Source of the DNA: an uncultured Sphingomonadaceae bacterium
GTDB taxonomy: Bacteria > Pseudomonadota > Alphaproteobacteria > Sphingomonadales > Sphingomonadaceae
Assembly: GCA_938003725.1 (NCBI GenBank)
Contig: CALKXX010000133.1
Coordinates: forward strand, 1-6,080
DNA: 6,080 nt
Direction of reading: 5' to 3'
Part shown: one piece after another, positions 1 to 5,954 of the stretch
How positions within the stretch are numbered: position 1 is the stretch's first letter
How the letters are laid out: every line of letters starts with the position of its first letter
Made by a program: the position numbers and the translations under genes
Notes under the pieces: model-generated
What the model saw: only the letters and a program-made list of their open reading frames with translations
Database searches by the model: none
Told to the model about the DNA's origin: nothing

Positions 1-434
1 AGGGTCGCACCTTCCAATGGAACAATCCCTTGATTGCGACCGCGCGGGGGCGGCTGGTCGAAAGTAATCGCCAGATACCCCTTGCCGAACAATGCCATCA
101 AGCTGGGTTCAAGCGGCTGTTGCACTAGCCGCTCCGCATCAAATTGCACATATCCCCGAAGCGCGCCTTCTTTATAATCACAGGCGAGCAGGTTGATCAC
201 ACCGTTTTCGGTCTGCGCCTGCAATGTCAATTGTGCGTCGTCGTCCTTCAACAAGGATCCTAGCATAGCGGTCAGGCACAAAGCTTCGGCTAGCAGGTCG
301 CGTATCTGAGGCGGATAGTCATGGGCTGACAATATCTCATCCAGTACCGGACCCAGCCGAACCGCCCTTCCTCGGCAATTCTTAACCGGAATCGAAAAGG
401 TGAGATGGTGATCGGTGTGAGCAGGCGCAGTCAT
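1..434 (-). CDS. hslO: Hsp33 family redox-regulated chaperone HslO, N-terminal part (cut by window edge)
   Basis: This is the first 144 codons of a gene running off the left edge. Hsp33 is a cytoplasmic holdase that oxidation activates to protect unfolding proteins. The visible part matches the family's N-terminal domain: a segment around residues 30-55 (LDEILSAHDYPPQIRDLLAE), then A-L-x-L-T-A-M-L-G-S-L-L-K, a region TLQAQTENGVINLLAC, and GKGYLAITFD followed by N-Q-G-I-V-P-L-E-G near residues 118-142. The zinc-binding cysteine redox switch is C-terminal in this family and lies outside the window, so its presence cannot be checked. The ATG shares its A with the argF stop codon (TAATG). No strong ribosome binding site precedes it, so translation probably depends on ribosomes finishing argF. 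The family call is confident; whether the gene is intact is unknown. Confidence 0.9.
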   Translation of the reverse strand, partial: MTAPAHTDHHLTFSIPVKNCRGRAVRLGPVLDEILSAHDYPPQIRDLLAEALCLTAMLGSLLKDDDAQLTLQAQTENGVINLLACDYKEGALRGYVQFDAERLVQQPLEPSLMALFGKGYLAITFDQPPPRGRNQGIVPLEGAT

Positions 435-1360
435 TAAATTTGTTCAAACACCCATCGCAGTACCGATTTTTGGGCATGGATGCGATTTTCCGCTTCATCC
501 CAAACCACCGATTGGGGGACGTCGATTACGGACGGCATGACTTCTTCCCCGCGATGTGCCGGCAGGCAGTGAAGGAATAGTGCATCTTGCTTCGCCTGCT
601 CCATAATCACGTCGTTCACCTGAAAAGGCATCATCGCAGCCATTTTGTTGTGCACATGCTCTTGGCCCATTGAGACCCACGTGTCGGTCACAATCACATC
701 CGCGCCTGCCGCCGCCTCCATTTCATCGCGGTGTACAGAGATATTCGCACCCGTTGCGTGCGCGGCCGTGATAAATTCTGCATCGGCATCATAGCCCTCA
801 GGACAGCCGATCCGAACATTGAATTTCATCAATCCCGCCGCCTCTATTATGCTATTGGTGACGTTGTTTCCATCCCCCAGATAGGCGACTTCCAATCCGG
901 GAAGTGGTTTGCCGTGCTCCACCAGGGTCAGCAGGTCGGCCACGATCTGGCAAGGGTGAGACAGATCAGTAAGGCCGTTAATAACAGGCACCGTTGCGTT
1001 CGCCGCCAATTCTTCGATCTTTGCATGATCGTCGGTACGAATCATGATCGCATCGCACATCCGTGACAGGACCTTTGCAGTATCGGCAACGGTTTCCCCG
1101 CGTCCAAGTTGCATTGATCCGCTGTCCATCACAATGCTGGTACCGCCTAGTTGGCGGATCGCGATATCAAAAGAGACACGCGTCCGGGTGCTACTTTTTT
1201 CAAATATCATGGCTAAAACATGCCCCGCCAGCGGGGCATCCGCGTCTTGCTTTCCTTTCGGCCAAGCTTCGCGTGCCTGTTTCCGGTCCATCGCATCGCC
1301 AATCATCGCAGCAATGGCGTCACCGCCGGCATCGGCCAGATTTAGAAAATGACGGGTCAT
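434..1360 (-). CDS. argF: Ornithine carbamoyltransferase (OTC)
   Basis: The enzyme transfers the carbamoyl group from carbamoyl phosphate to ornithine, giving citrulline in cytoplasmic arginine biosynthesis. At 308 residues it has normal family length. The carbamoyl-phosphate loop S-T-R-T-R is at residues 57-61, with R108 in IMIRTD and H135-P-C-Q138 completing that site. The ornithine side has D163-G-N-N, D226 and the S230-M-G232 loop, then H264-C-L-P267 and R293. The SMG loop and HCLP motif support ornithine rather than aspartate as substrate. The ATG overlaps the argD stop by four bases (ATGA), with a GAGG about 10 nt upstream inside argD, so the two genes should be translationally coupled. 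The gene ends in the TAATG that starts hslO. It has no promoter of its own that I can see and should be controlled from the argD leader. I see nothing abnormal in the protein. Confidence 0.97.
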   Translation of the reverse strand: MTRHFLNLADAGGDAIAAMIGDAMDRKQAREAWPKGKQDADAPLAGHVLAMIFEKSSTRTRVSFDIAIRQLGGTSIVMDSGSMQLGRGETVADTAKVLSRMCDAIMIRTDDHAKIEELAANATVPVINGLTDLSHPCQIVADLLTLVEHGKPLPGLEVAYLGDGNNVTNSIIEAAGLMKFNVRIGCPEGYDADAEFITAAHATGANISVHRDEMEAAAGADVIVTDTWVSMGQEHVHNKMAAMMPFQVNDVIMEQAKQDALFLHCLPAHRGEEVMPSVIDVPQSVVWDEAENRIHAQKSVLRWVFEQI

Positions 1361-2541
1361 GATGCCGGAGCCTCGTAATCGGCTGCACCAGCGGAAAGCT
1401 TCTCAACAAAGGTTGCGATTTCTTCTTCGCCGATGTTTAGCGGCGGCAAAACGCGAAGTGTATTGTCGCCCGCTGCTACCGTCAGCAGTCCGTGATTATC
1501 CCGCAAATGCGCTACAAACGGTCGCGGTGCTTCTGTCATGTTAATGCCGAGCATTAAACCTGCGCCGCGAACACCGGTAAAAAGGTCCGGATAGTTTCCA
1601 ATAAACTGTTCAATCGCCGCGCGCAGCTTGTCGCCCGTCGACCGCACCTGCTCTAGAAACTCATCATTGGCGACGACATCCCAAACTGCATTGCCAGCTG
1701 CCATAGCCATTGGATTGCCGCCATAGGTTGATCCGTGCGTGCCAACGACCATCCCGCGCGCTGCTTTTTCCGTCGCCAGGCATGCGCCGAACGGGAAACC
1801 GCCGCCAATACCTTTCGCGCTGGCCAAAATGTCGGGTGTCACATCATATAGTTCATGCGCATAAAGCTGACCGGTGCGCGCAACACCGCATTGCACTTCG
1901 TCCAGCACCAGCATCAGCTCGTGCTCATCCGCCAGTGCGCGCAAACCGGTCATGAATTCTTGTGACGCAGGACGGATACCGCCTTCACCCTGAATAGGCT
2001 CCACTAGGAAACCAGCGGTCTTGTCAGTGATCGCCGCCTTCGCGCCCTCTAAATCATCAAATTCCACATATTTGAAGCCTGCGAGCAAGGGAGAGAAACC
2101 ATGATGCATCTTTTCTTGATTGGAGGCCGAAATGGTCGCCATGGTCCGGCCATGAAATGCGTTCTTGAACGTGATAATTTCAAAGCGATCACTCTCATGG
2201 GACTGATGATAGGCCCGCGCAGCTTTAATGGCACATTCGACAGCCTCGGCCCCTGAATTGGTAAAGAAGACGGTGTCGGCAAAGGTGGTATCTACAATCC
2301 GCTGCGCAAATTTCTCACCTTGCGGACTGCCGTATAGATTGGAGACATGCATGAGCGTCGCGGCCTGATCCTGAATTGCTTGCGTCAGATGCGGGTGACC
2401 ATGACCCAGCAAATTGACAGCGATACCGCTTGCGAAATCAAGTGCGCGGCTGCCATCCTCGGAAATCAACCAAGCCCCTTCTCCGCGCACAGGACGAAAA
2501 CCGCACCGGGGATAAACGGGCATCAACGGGGTAATCGTCAT
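1357..2541 (-). CDS. argD: Acetylornithine aminotransferase, class III PLP-dependent
   Basis: ArgD makes N-acetylornithine from N-acetylglutamate semialdehyde with glutamate as amino donor. In many bacteria it also acts in lysine synthesis as the succinyldiaminopimelate aminotransferase. From the chosen start it has 394 residues, normal for the family. Key sites are N95-S-G-A-E-A100 (cofactor phosphate), F129-H-G-R-T (cofactor ring), E181-P-I-Q-G-E-G, D214-E-V-Q (cofactor nitrogen), K243 in ASAKGIGGG (Schiff-base lysine), T272 in HGSTYGGNP, and R363 in TLRVLPPL (substrate carboxylate). I placed the start at the ATG at 2541 because AAGGA lies 7 nt before it and the protein then begins MTITPLMPVYPRCGF. 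A TTG at 2574 would add 11 residues but has no ribosome binding site. It is the first gene of argD-argF-hslO, and other class III aminotransferases are unlikely given the argF partner. Confidence 0.95.
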   Translation of the reverse strand: MTITPLMPVYPRCGFRPVRGEGAWLISEDGSRALDFASGIAVNLLGHGHPHLTQAIQDQAATLMHVSNLYGSPQGEKFAQRIVDTTFADTVFFTNSGAEAVECAIKAARAYHQSHESDRFEIITFKNAFHGRTMATISASNQEKMHHGFSPLLAGFKYVEFDDLEGAKAAITDKTAGFLVEPIQGEGGIRPASQEFMTGLRALADEHELMLVLDEVQCGVARTGQLYAHELYDVTPDILASAKGIGGGFPFGACLATEKAARGMVVGTHGSTYGGNPMAMAAGNAVWDVVANDEFLEQVRSTGDKLRAAIEQFIGNYPDLFTGVRGAGLMLGINMTEAPRPFVAHLRDNHGLLTVAAGDNTLRVLPPLNIGEEEIATFVEKLSAGAADYEAPAS

Positions 2542-2548
2542 CTTGAAT

Positions 2549-2553
2549 TCCTT
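2549..2553 (-). promoter_or_regulatory. Ribosome binding site deciding the argD start
   Basis: On the minus strand AAGGA sits 7 nt upstream of the ATG at 2541, within an A-rich run. It is the only good Shine-Dalgarno match in the leader and favours this ATG over the upstream TTG at 2574. Confidence 0.75.
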
Positions 2554-2570
2554 TTTTGTTAAACGGCGCG

Positions 2571-2606
2571 TCAAAACAGAAAAGGCGACCCGGTTGGCCG
2601 CCTCAT
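2571..2606 (-). CDS. Possible 11-codon leader peptide of the argD operon
   Basis: A very short open frame on the minus strand reads M-R-R-P-T-G-S-P-F-L-F-stop, between the argD promoter and the argD ribosome binding site. Codons 2 and 3 are both arginine (AGG, CGG). AGG is uncommon here: none of the katG arginine codons I read is AGG. If the promoter is placed correctly, transcription would begin about 6 nt before this ATG, so the frame would be almost leaderless and has no Shine-Dalgarno site. The frame runs through the whole hairpin and T tract described separately. An arginine leader peptide is an inference from position and codon content. With only 11 codons it could also be chance. Confidence 0.3.
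   Translation of the reverse strand: MRRPTGSPFLF
2573..2602 (-). terminator. Terminator-like hairpin in the argD leader (candidate attenuator)
   Basis: On the minus strand GGCGGCC (2602-2596) can pair with GGGTCGCC (2591-2584). This gives a 7-bp stem with one G-U pair and a 5-nt loop, followed by TTTTCTGTTTT. The T tract follows only in the direction of argD. It lies about 40 nt before the argD ATG and just after the candidate start of transcription. A terminator there makes sense only as a regulated attenuator, because no gene lies upstream for it to end. The folding energy was not computed. Confidence 0.5.
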
Positions 2607-2626
2607 ATAAACGATTATCTTATATG
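2604..2626. repeat. Inverted repeat CATATAA-N9-TTATATG over the argD promoter
   Basis: Perfect 7-bp arms at 2604-2610 and 2620-2626 are separated by 9 bp. One arm overlaps the predicted -10 of argD and the other covers the first transcribed bases and the leader ATG. This is the position expected of a repressor operator. The arms are AT-only apart from one base, so a chance match within an AT-rich promoter is also possible. Confidence 0.35.
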
Positions 2627-2647
2627 GCCGATCCGGCAGACGGTCAA
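2619..2647 (-). promoter_or_regulatory. Sigma-70-type promoter of the argD-argF-hslO operon
   Basis: On the minus strand there is a -35 TTGACC (2647-2642), a spacer of exactly 17 bp, and a -10 TATAAG (2624-2619). Both hexamers match consensus at five of six positions. Transcription would start near 2612, giving a leader of about 70 nt before argD. This is the best promoter match in the window. Confidence 0.65.
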
Positions 2648-2670
2648 TCGCCGTCCACAGTTCGAATGAG

Positions 2671-2701
2671 GTGATCGCTAGACGGACAAGAGTGATCGAT
2701 A
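2671..2701. repeat. Direct repeat GTGATCGMTA, 21 bp apart
   Basis: GTGATCGCTA (2671-2680) and GTGATCGATA (2692-2701) match at nine of ten positions and are spaced 21 bp start to start, two helical turns. They lie about 110-140 bp upstream of katG. This could be a pair of activator sites on one face of the DNA, but I recognise no specific regulator. Confidence 0.3.
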
Positions 2702-2737
2702 AATTCAATCAATCAAAGTGTTTTAATTGGTTTAATT
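2702..2737. promoter_or_regulatory. 36-bp imperfect palindrome upstream of katG, candidate operator
   Basis: The left arm (2702-2717) and right arm (2722-2737) match as an inverted repeat at 13 of 16 positions, with a 4-bp centre. The right arm is part of a perfect tandem repeat of TTTAATTGG (2722-2730 and 2731-2739). Its length and its overlap with a weak -35 region suit an activator such as OxyR, which commonly controls katG. The arms do not clearly fit the classic ATAG/CTAT OxyR pattern, so the binding protein is unknown. Confidence 0.4.
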
Positions 2738-2760
2738 GGCAAGCCGATTTGCGTTATACG
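2731..2760 (+). promoter_or_regulatory. Weak candidate katG promoter
   Basis: A -10-like TATACG (2755-2760) is preceded at 18 bp by TTTAAT (2731-2736), a poor -35. This would give a 5' leader of roughly 44 nt. The poor -35 lying inside the palindrome fits activator-dependent transcription. The match is weak and other placements are possible. Confidence 0.3.
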
Positions 2761-2797
2761 TCGCCGGGAATCAAGAATAGAACACACCCCCATTTAA

Positions 2798-2802
2798 AGG
2801 AG
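2798..2802 (+). promoter_or_regulatory. Strong ribosome binding site of katG
   Basis: AGGAG lies 8 nt before the ATG at 2811. It confirms the katG start and predicts efficient translation. Confidence 0.85.
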
Positions 2803-2810
2803 AATTTCAG

Positions 2811-4994
2811 ATGGATATCAAAACCGGCCTAATGTCTAGCACGGGTAGCTGCCCCTTCAGCGGGAGCGACGGCAGCGTCCGTTCATTGCTCGGTCGTACC
2901 AACAAAGATTGGTGGCCAGATCAGTTGCAGCTAAATATCCTGACCCAAAGTGGTACCTCCCCGGATCCGATGGGCGAAGATTATGACTATGTCGCAGCGT
3001 TTAAAACAATTGATTATGATGCCCTGAAGGCAGACCTTACCGCGTTGATGACGGACAGCAAATCATGGTGGCCGGCTGACTATGGTCATTATGGCCCATT
3101 TTTCATCCGCATGGCGTGGCACGCTGCCGGCACATACCGGACGGCCGATGGCCGCGGTGGAGCCAATAGCGGCCAACAACGTTTTGCGCCGCTAAACTCA
3201 TGGCCGGACAACGGCAACCTCGATAAGGCGCGTCGCCTGCTTTGGCCCATGAAACAGAAATATGGCAACAAGATCAGTTGGGCTGACCTTTTCATCTTGG
3301 CCGGCAATGTCGCAATCGAATCGATGGGCGGACCTGTCTTTGGATTTGGCGGCGGCCGCGCGGATGTGTTCGAGCCGGAAACCGATGTCTATTGGGGAAC
3401 CGAAGAAGAATGGGTCGACACCGGCGCTGAAACGCGAATCCAACCTGACAAGGCATGGGATCTGGAAAATCCGCTCGCGGCTATCCAGATGGGTCTTATC
3501 TATGTGAATCCCGAAGGTCCCGGCGGGAATACCGAACCTCTCGATTCTGCGCGTGACATGAAGGAAACCTTCGCACGCATGGCAATGAACGACGAAGAAA
3601 CCGTCGCTCTAACCGCCGGCGGTCACGCCTTTGGTAAGGCCCATGGTGCGGTTGATCCAGAAAGCCTGAGCAACGCGCCTGAAGGGGGAAGCCTTGAAAA
3701 AATGGGCTTCGGCTGGATGACCAATGAAGAGGAAATTGCTAAAGGCAAATACACCACCTCGGGCATCGAAGGCGCTTGGAGCAGCACACCGACTGAGTGG
3801 AATGGCAACTATTTCCGTCTTCTGCTGGACTATGAATATGAGCTGGTGGAAAGCCCAGCAGGTGCCAAGCAGTGGCAGCCGATTGACCAGAAGGAAGAAG
3901 ACATGGCGCCAGATGCCCATGATCCTTCCAAAAAGGTTCCAACCATGATGACGACCGCCGATATGGCGTTGAAAGTAGACCCGGATTACCGCAAGATTTC
4001 GGAAAAATTCCGTAATGATCAAGCGGCTCTGGATGATGCTTTTGCCCGGGCATGGTTCAAACTATGCCACCGCGATATGGGACCAAAGGCGCGTTATCAC
4101 GGACCAGAAGTGCCTTCCGAAGATCTGATCTGGCAGGATCCTGTTCCAGCAGGAACCGCACCGAGCGACAGCGCAGTCTCTGATTTCAAATCGGCAATTC
4201 TTGGCAGCGGCCTGACGGTTAGCGAGTTGGTGAAGGCAGCTTGGGCTTCGGCTTCAACTTATCGCCGGTCCGACCATCGCGGCGGTGGCAATGGCGCACG
4301 CGTGCGTCTGGCACCACAAAAAGATTGGGCCGCGAATGATCCGGCGGAACTTTCAAAAGTTCTGGCAAAGATCGACGAACTTCGCGGTGATATCTCGATG
4401 GCGGATGCTATAGTGCTTGCCGGTAATGCAGCAATTGAGAAAGCTTCAAATGCAACTGTGCCGTTTGCCGGAGGACGCGGAGACGCATCCGACGAACAAA
4501 CAGATGCCCAGAGCTTTGAGCCATTGGAGCCAAAAGCCGACGGGTTCCGTAACTATCTGGCGAACAAGATGAGCGTCAGCACCGAAGACATGCTGGTCGA
4601 TCGCGCACATTTGCTGGGCCTTTCCATTCCGGAAATGACTGCACTTGTTGGCGGACTGCGGGTTCTCGGAGCCAATAGCGGCAACAGTGCACATGGCGTA
4701 TTCACCGACAATGTCGGCCAGTTGAGCAATGACTTCTTTGTCAATCTGCTCGATATGGATACCAAATGGACGCCCGTCGACGGCAGCGATGACGAAGAGT
4801 TTATCGGCAGCGACCGCGAAAGCGGAGCCGAGAAATGGCGTGCAACACGCGTTGATCTTGCTTTCGGTTCAAACTCCCAATTGCGGGCGGTGTCCGAAGT
4901 CTATGCTCAGGATGACAATGGCGGAAAATTCGTCAATGACTTCATCTCCGCATGGACGAAAGTGATGAACGCGGATCGTTTCGATCTGACCTAA
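2811..4994 (+). CDS. katG: Bifunctional catalase-peroxidase KatG
   Basis: KatG is a cytoplasmic heme enzyme that disproportionates hydrogen peroxide and also acts as a peroxidase. At 727 residues it is full length and has the family's two peroxidase-like halves. The N-terminal half carries the active site: distal R100, W103 and H104 (RMAWHAAGTYR), proximal H272 (AGGHAFGKAHGA) with W323 and D384, and the W103-Y231-M257 trio that forms the covalent adduct needed for catalase activity. R421 (HRDMGP) fits the mobile arginine switch. S317 in TTSGIE corresponds to the Mycobacterium tuberculosis S315 position known from isoniazid resistance. The C-terminal half, from about residue 440, is the heme-free duplicated domain. 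The N-terminal CPFSGS is typical of bacterial KatG, and I see no signal peptide. The gene stands alone between a divergent promoter region and a strong terminator. No oxyR is visible beside it. Confidence 0.98.
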   Translation: MDIKTGLMSSTGSCPFSGSDGSVRSLLGRTNKDWWPDQLQLNILTQSGTSPDPMGEDYDYVAAFKTIDYDALKADLTALMTDSKSWWPADYGHYGPFFIRMAWHAAGTYRTADGRGGANSGQQRFAPLNSWPDNGNLDKARRLLWPMKQKYGNKISWADLFILAGNVAIESMGGPVFGFGGGRADVFEPETDVYWGTEEEWVDTGAETRIQPDKAWDLENPLAAIQMGLIYVNPEGPGGNTEPLDSARDMKETFARMAMNDEETVALTAGGHAFGKAHGAVDPESLSNAPEGGSLEKMGFGWMTNEEEIAKGKYTTSGIEGAWSSTPTEWNGNYFRLLLDYEYELVESPAGAKQWQPIDQKEEDMAPDAHDPSKKVPTMMTTADMALKVDPDYRKISEKFRNDQAALDDAFARAWFKLCHRDMGPKARYHGPEVPSEDLIWQDPVPAGTAPSDSAVSDFKSAILGSGLTVSELVKAAWASASTYRRSDHRGGGNGARVRLAPQKDWAANDPAELSKVLAKIDELRGDISMADAIVLAGNAAIEKASNATVPFAGGRGDASDEQTDAQSFEPLEPKADGFRNYLANKMSVSTEDMLVDRAHLLGLSIPEMTALVGGLRVLGANSGNSAHGVFTDNVGQLSNDFFVNLLDMDTKWTPVDGSDDEEFIGSDRESGAEKWRATRVDLAFGSNSQLRAVSEVYAQDDNGGKFVNDFISAWTKVMNADRFDLT

Positions 4995-5018
4995 TCGCTG
5001 ACAGCAGCAACGCACAAT

Positions 5019-5057
5019 ACGGCCCGCTAGAGCAATCTAGCGGGCCGTTTTTATTTT
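5019..5057 (+). terminator. Rho-independent terminator of katG
   Basis: CGGCCCGCTAGA (5020-5031) pairs perfectly with 5036-5047 around a GCAA (GNRA) tetraloop. A further A-T pair is available at the base, and TTTTTATTTT follows. It starts 25 nt after the katG stop. On the opposite strand the tail is only TATTGTG, so it should work much less well for the converging operon. Confidence 0.93.
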
Positions 5058-5060
5058 GAA

Positions 5061-5145
5061 GAGTGCTGTGCTCCGCGCTTAGCCCCGGAGCTGTAAAGGC
5101 CCACGCCAAGTCTCCAGGGTTCCGGCTCGGTGGCCGGAGTGCACA
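5061..5145. other. GC-rich structured stretch between convergent katG and the GFA gene
   Basis: Of the 90 bases at 5061-5150, 59 are G or C, richer than the flanking genes. Two hairpins can form: GCTCCG/CGGAGC (5070-5075 with 5086-5091, 10-nt loop) and TCCGGC/GCCGGA (5121-5126 with 5133-5138, 6-nt loop). Neither has a T tract on either strand, so they are not ordinary terminators. I find no convincing reading frame or tRNA. It may be a small RNA, a dispersed repeat, or a 3' end that protects the converging minus-strand mRNA. Confidence 0.3.
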
Positions 5146-5520
5146 CTAGTTCAGGGCAGCCTTCGCCTGCTCCCAATTCTGCCCATCAAACTTCCTGATC
5201 GTCGGTTCAAAACCGTGATCAGTTTCCAGACAATTGTAATTCACAGACCAACTATCAGGATGAGAGCGCGGTTGATAGAAACTCTTCACACCGCAGTGCC
5301 GGCAAAACAGATGATCCGCCTGCTCGCTACCAAATCTATAACTGGTCAACGCCTCTTCTCCGGACAGAAGCGTGAAGTCCGCATGCGGTACAATCAGATG
5401 AAAATAGCCTATTCGCGCGCAGATAGAACAGTTGCAGTCGAGCAACTCAGGTTTTGGTTGGACAGTTGCTTCGAAGCGCACAGCGCCGCAGTGACAACCG
5501 CCCGAAACTGTACCGCTCAC
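5146..5520 (-). CDS. GFA family (CENP-V type) zinc-binding protein
   Basis: This is a 124-residue single-domain protein. The family is named after glutathione-dependent formaldehyde-activating enzyme, but most small members have no proven substrate. The opening GGCHCGAVRFEA is diagnostic. Cysteines fall in the family pattern: C9-x-C11, C29-x-C31-x-x-C34 and C73-x-x-C76. By comparison with the solved Gfa structure, C9, C11, C73 and C76 should hold a structural zinc, and C29, C31 and C34 a second, catalytic-type zinc. It starts with GTG, overlapping the osmC stop by four bases (GTGA). GGAGG lies only 4 nt upstream, slightly close, which again points to coupling with osmC. It is the last gene of its operon, with no clear terminator of its own. 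A formaldehyde or glutathione role is possible, but the family name alone does not establish it. Confidence 0.9.
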   Translation of the reverse strand: MSGTVSGGCHCGAVRFEATVQPKPELLDCNCSICARIGYFHLIVPHADFTLLSGEEALTSYRFGSEQADHLFCRHCGVKSFYQPRSHPDSWSVNYNCLETDHGFEPTIRKFDGQNWEQAKAALN

Positions 5521-5954
5521 CGAACCTCCGTGCTGTGAATATCAATCCGGTTTTCCAATGTTCTATGCACCGGGCATCTGTCGGCGATTTCCATTAACCT
5601 GGCACGTTGTTCGTCACTAAGGTCGCCCGTCAATGTGATTGCGCGATCAATAACGTCGATCCGATTATCGTCATTGGCGCAAGTTTGGCAGTCTTCAACA
5701 TGATCGCGGCTATGTTCCAGTTCGATATGTACTGATTCCAACGGCCATTTCTTCCGATCCGCATACATTTTGATGGTCATCGAGGTACAAGCGCCCAGCC
5801 CAGCTAGCAAAAGATCATAGGGCGAAGGGCCAGTATCGGTCCCGCCAAATGAAACCGGTTCATCCGCTAGCAATTCATGCTGCCCAGCGGATATATTTTG
5901 CTGAAATTTACCGTTTGCCGTTTGGACGGTTACTGTTGCCGGATTTTCACTCAT
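5517..5954 (-). CDS. OsmC family peroxiredoxin-like protein
   Basis: OsmC/Ohr proteins are small cytoplasmic thiol peroxidases that often reduce organic hydroperoxides. From the chosen start it has 145 residues. The two family cysteines are present: C56 in the GLGACTSMT helix and C127 in ADRCPVHRTL. The segment GGTDTGPSPYDLLLAGLG before C56 is characteristic. It also has C89-Q-T-C92 after RDHVED, as in the subgroup often annotated simply as OsmC family or fused to an alpha/beta hydrolase; here no hydrolase domain is attached. Two adjacent ATGs (5957 and 5954) share the ribosome binding site AGAGGA just upstream. I chose the second, giving MSENPATVTVQ, but the first is equally possible. The start lies inside the end of the upstream gene and the stop overlaps the GFA start, so all three look coupled. 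Which hydroperoxide it acts on is unknown. Confidence 0.9.
   Translation of the reverse strand: MSENPATVTVQTANGKFQQNISAGQHELLADEPVSFGGTDTGPSPYDLLLAGLGACTSMTIKMYADRKKWPLESVHIELEHSRDHVEDCQTCANDDNRIDVIDRAITLTGDLSDEQRARLMEIADRCPVHRTLENRIDIHSTEVR

Noticed and set aside
731..1352. Plus-strand open frames inside argF
   Set aside because: They are antisense to a fully recognisable argF, have no clear ribosome binding sites, and show unconvincing composition.
2542..2574. Longer argD starting at TTG 2574
   Set aside because: It has no ribosome binding site and overlaps the hairpin's T tract. The added residues do not look like the family. The ATG at 2541 has AAGGA at good spacing.
3609..4022. 137-codon open frame antisense to katG
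   Set aside because: It lies wholly inside katG, which has complete catalytic residues. The translation resembles no family and fits an overlap shadow.
2811..4994. KatG's two similar halves as a recent duplication or fusion
   Set aside because: The two-domain architecture is ancient and normal for all catalase-peroxidases, and the length is standard.
5121..5138. Hairpin TCCGGC/GCCGGA as terminator of the GFA gene
   Set aside because: On the minus strand the stem is followed by ACCCTGGAG, not a T tract, so a rho-independent terminator cannot be claimed.
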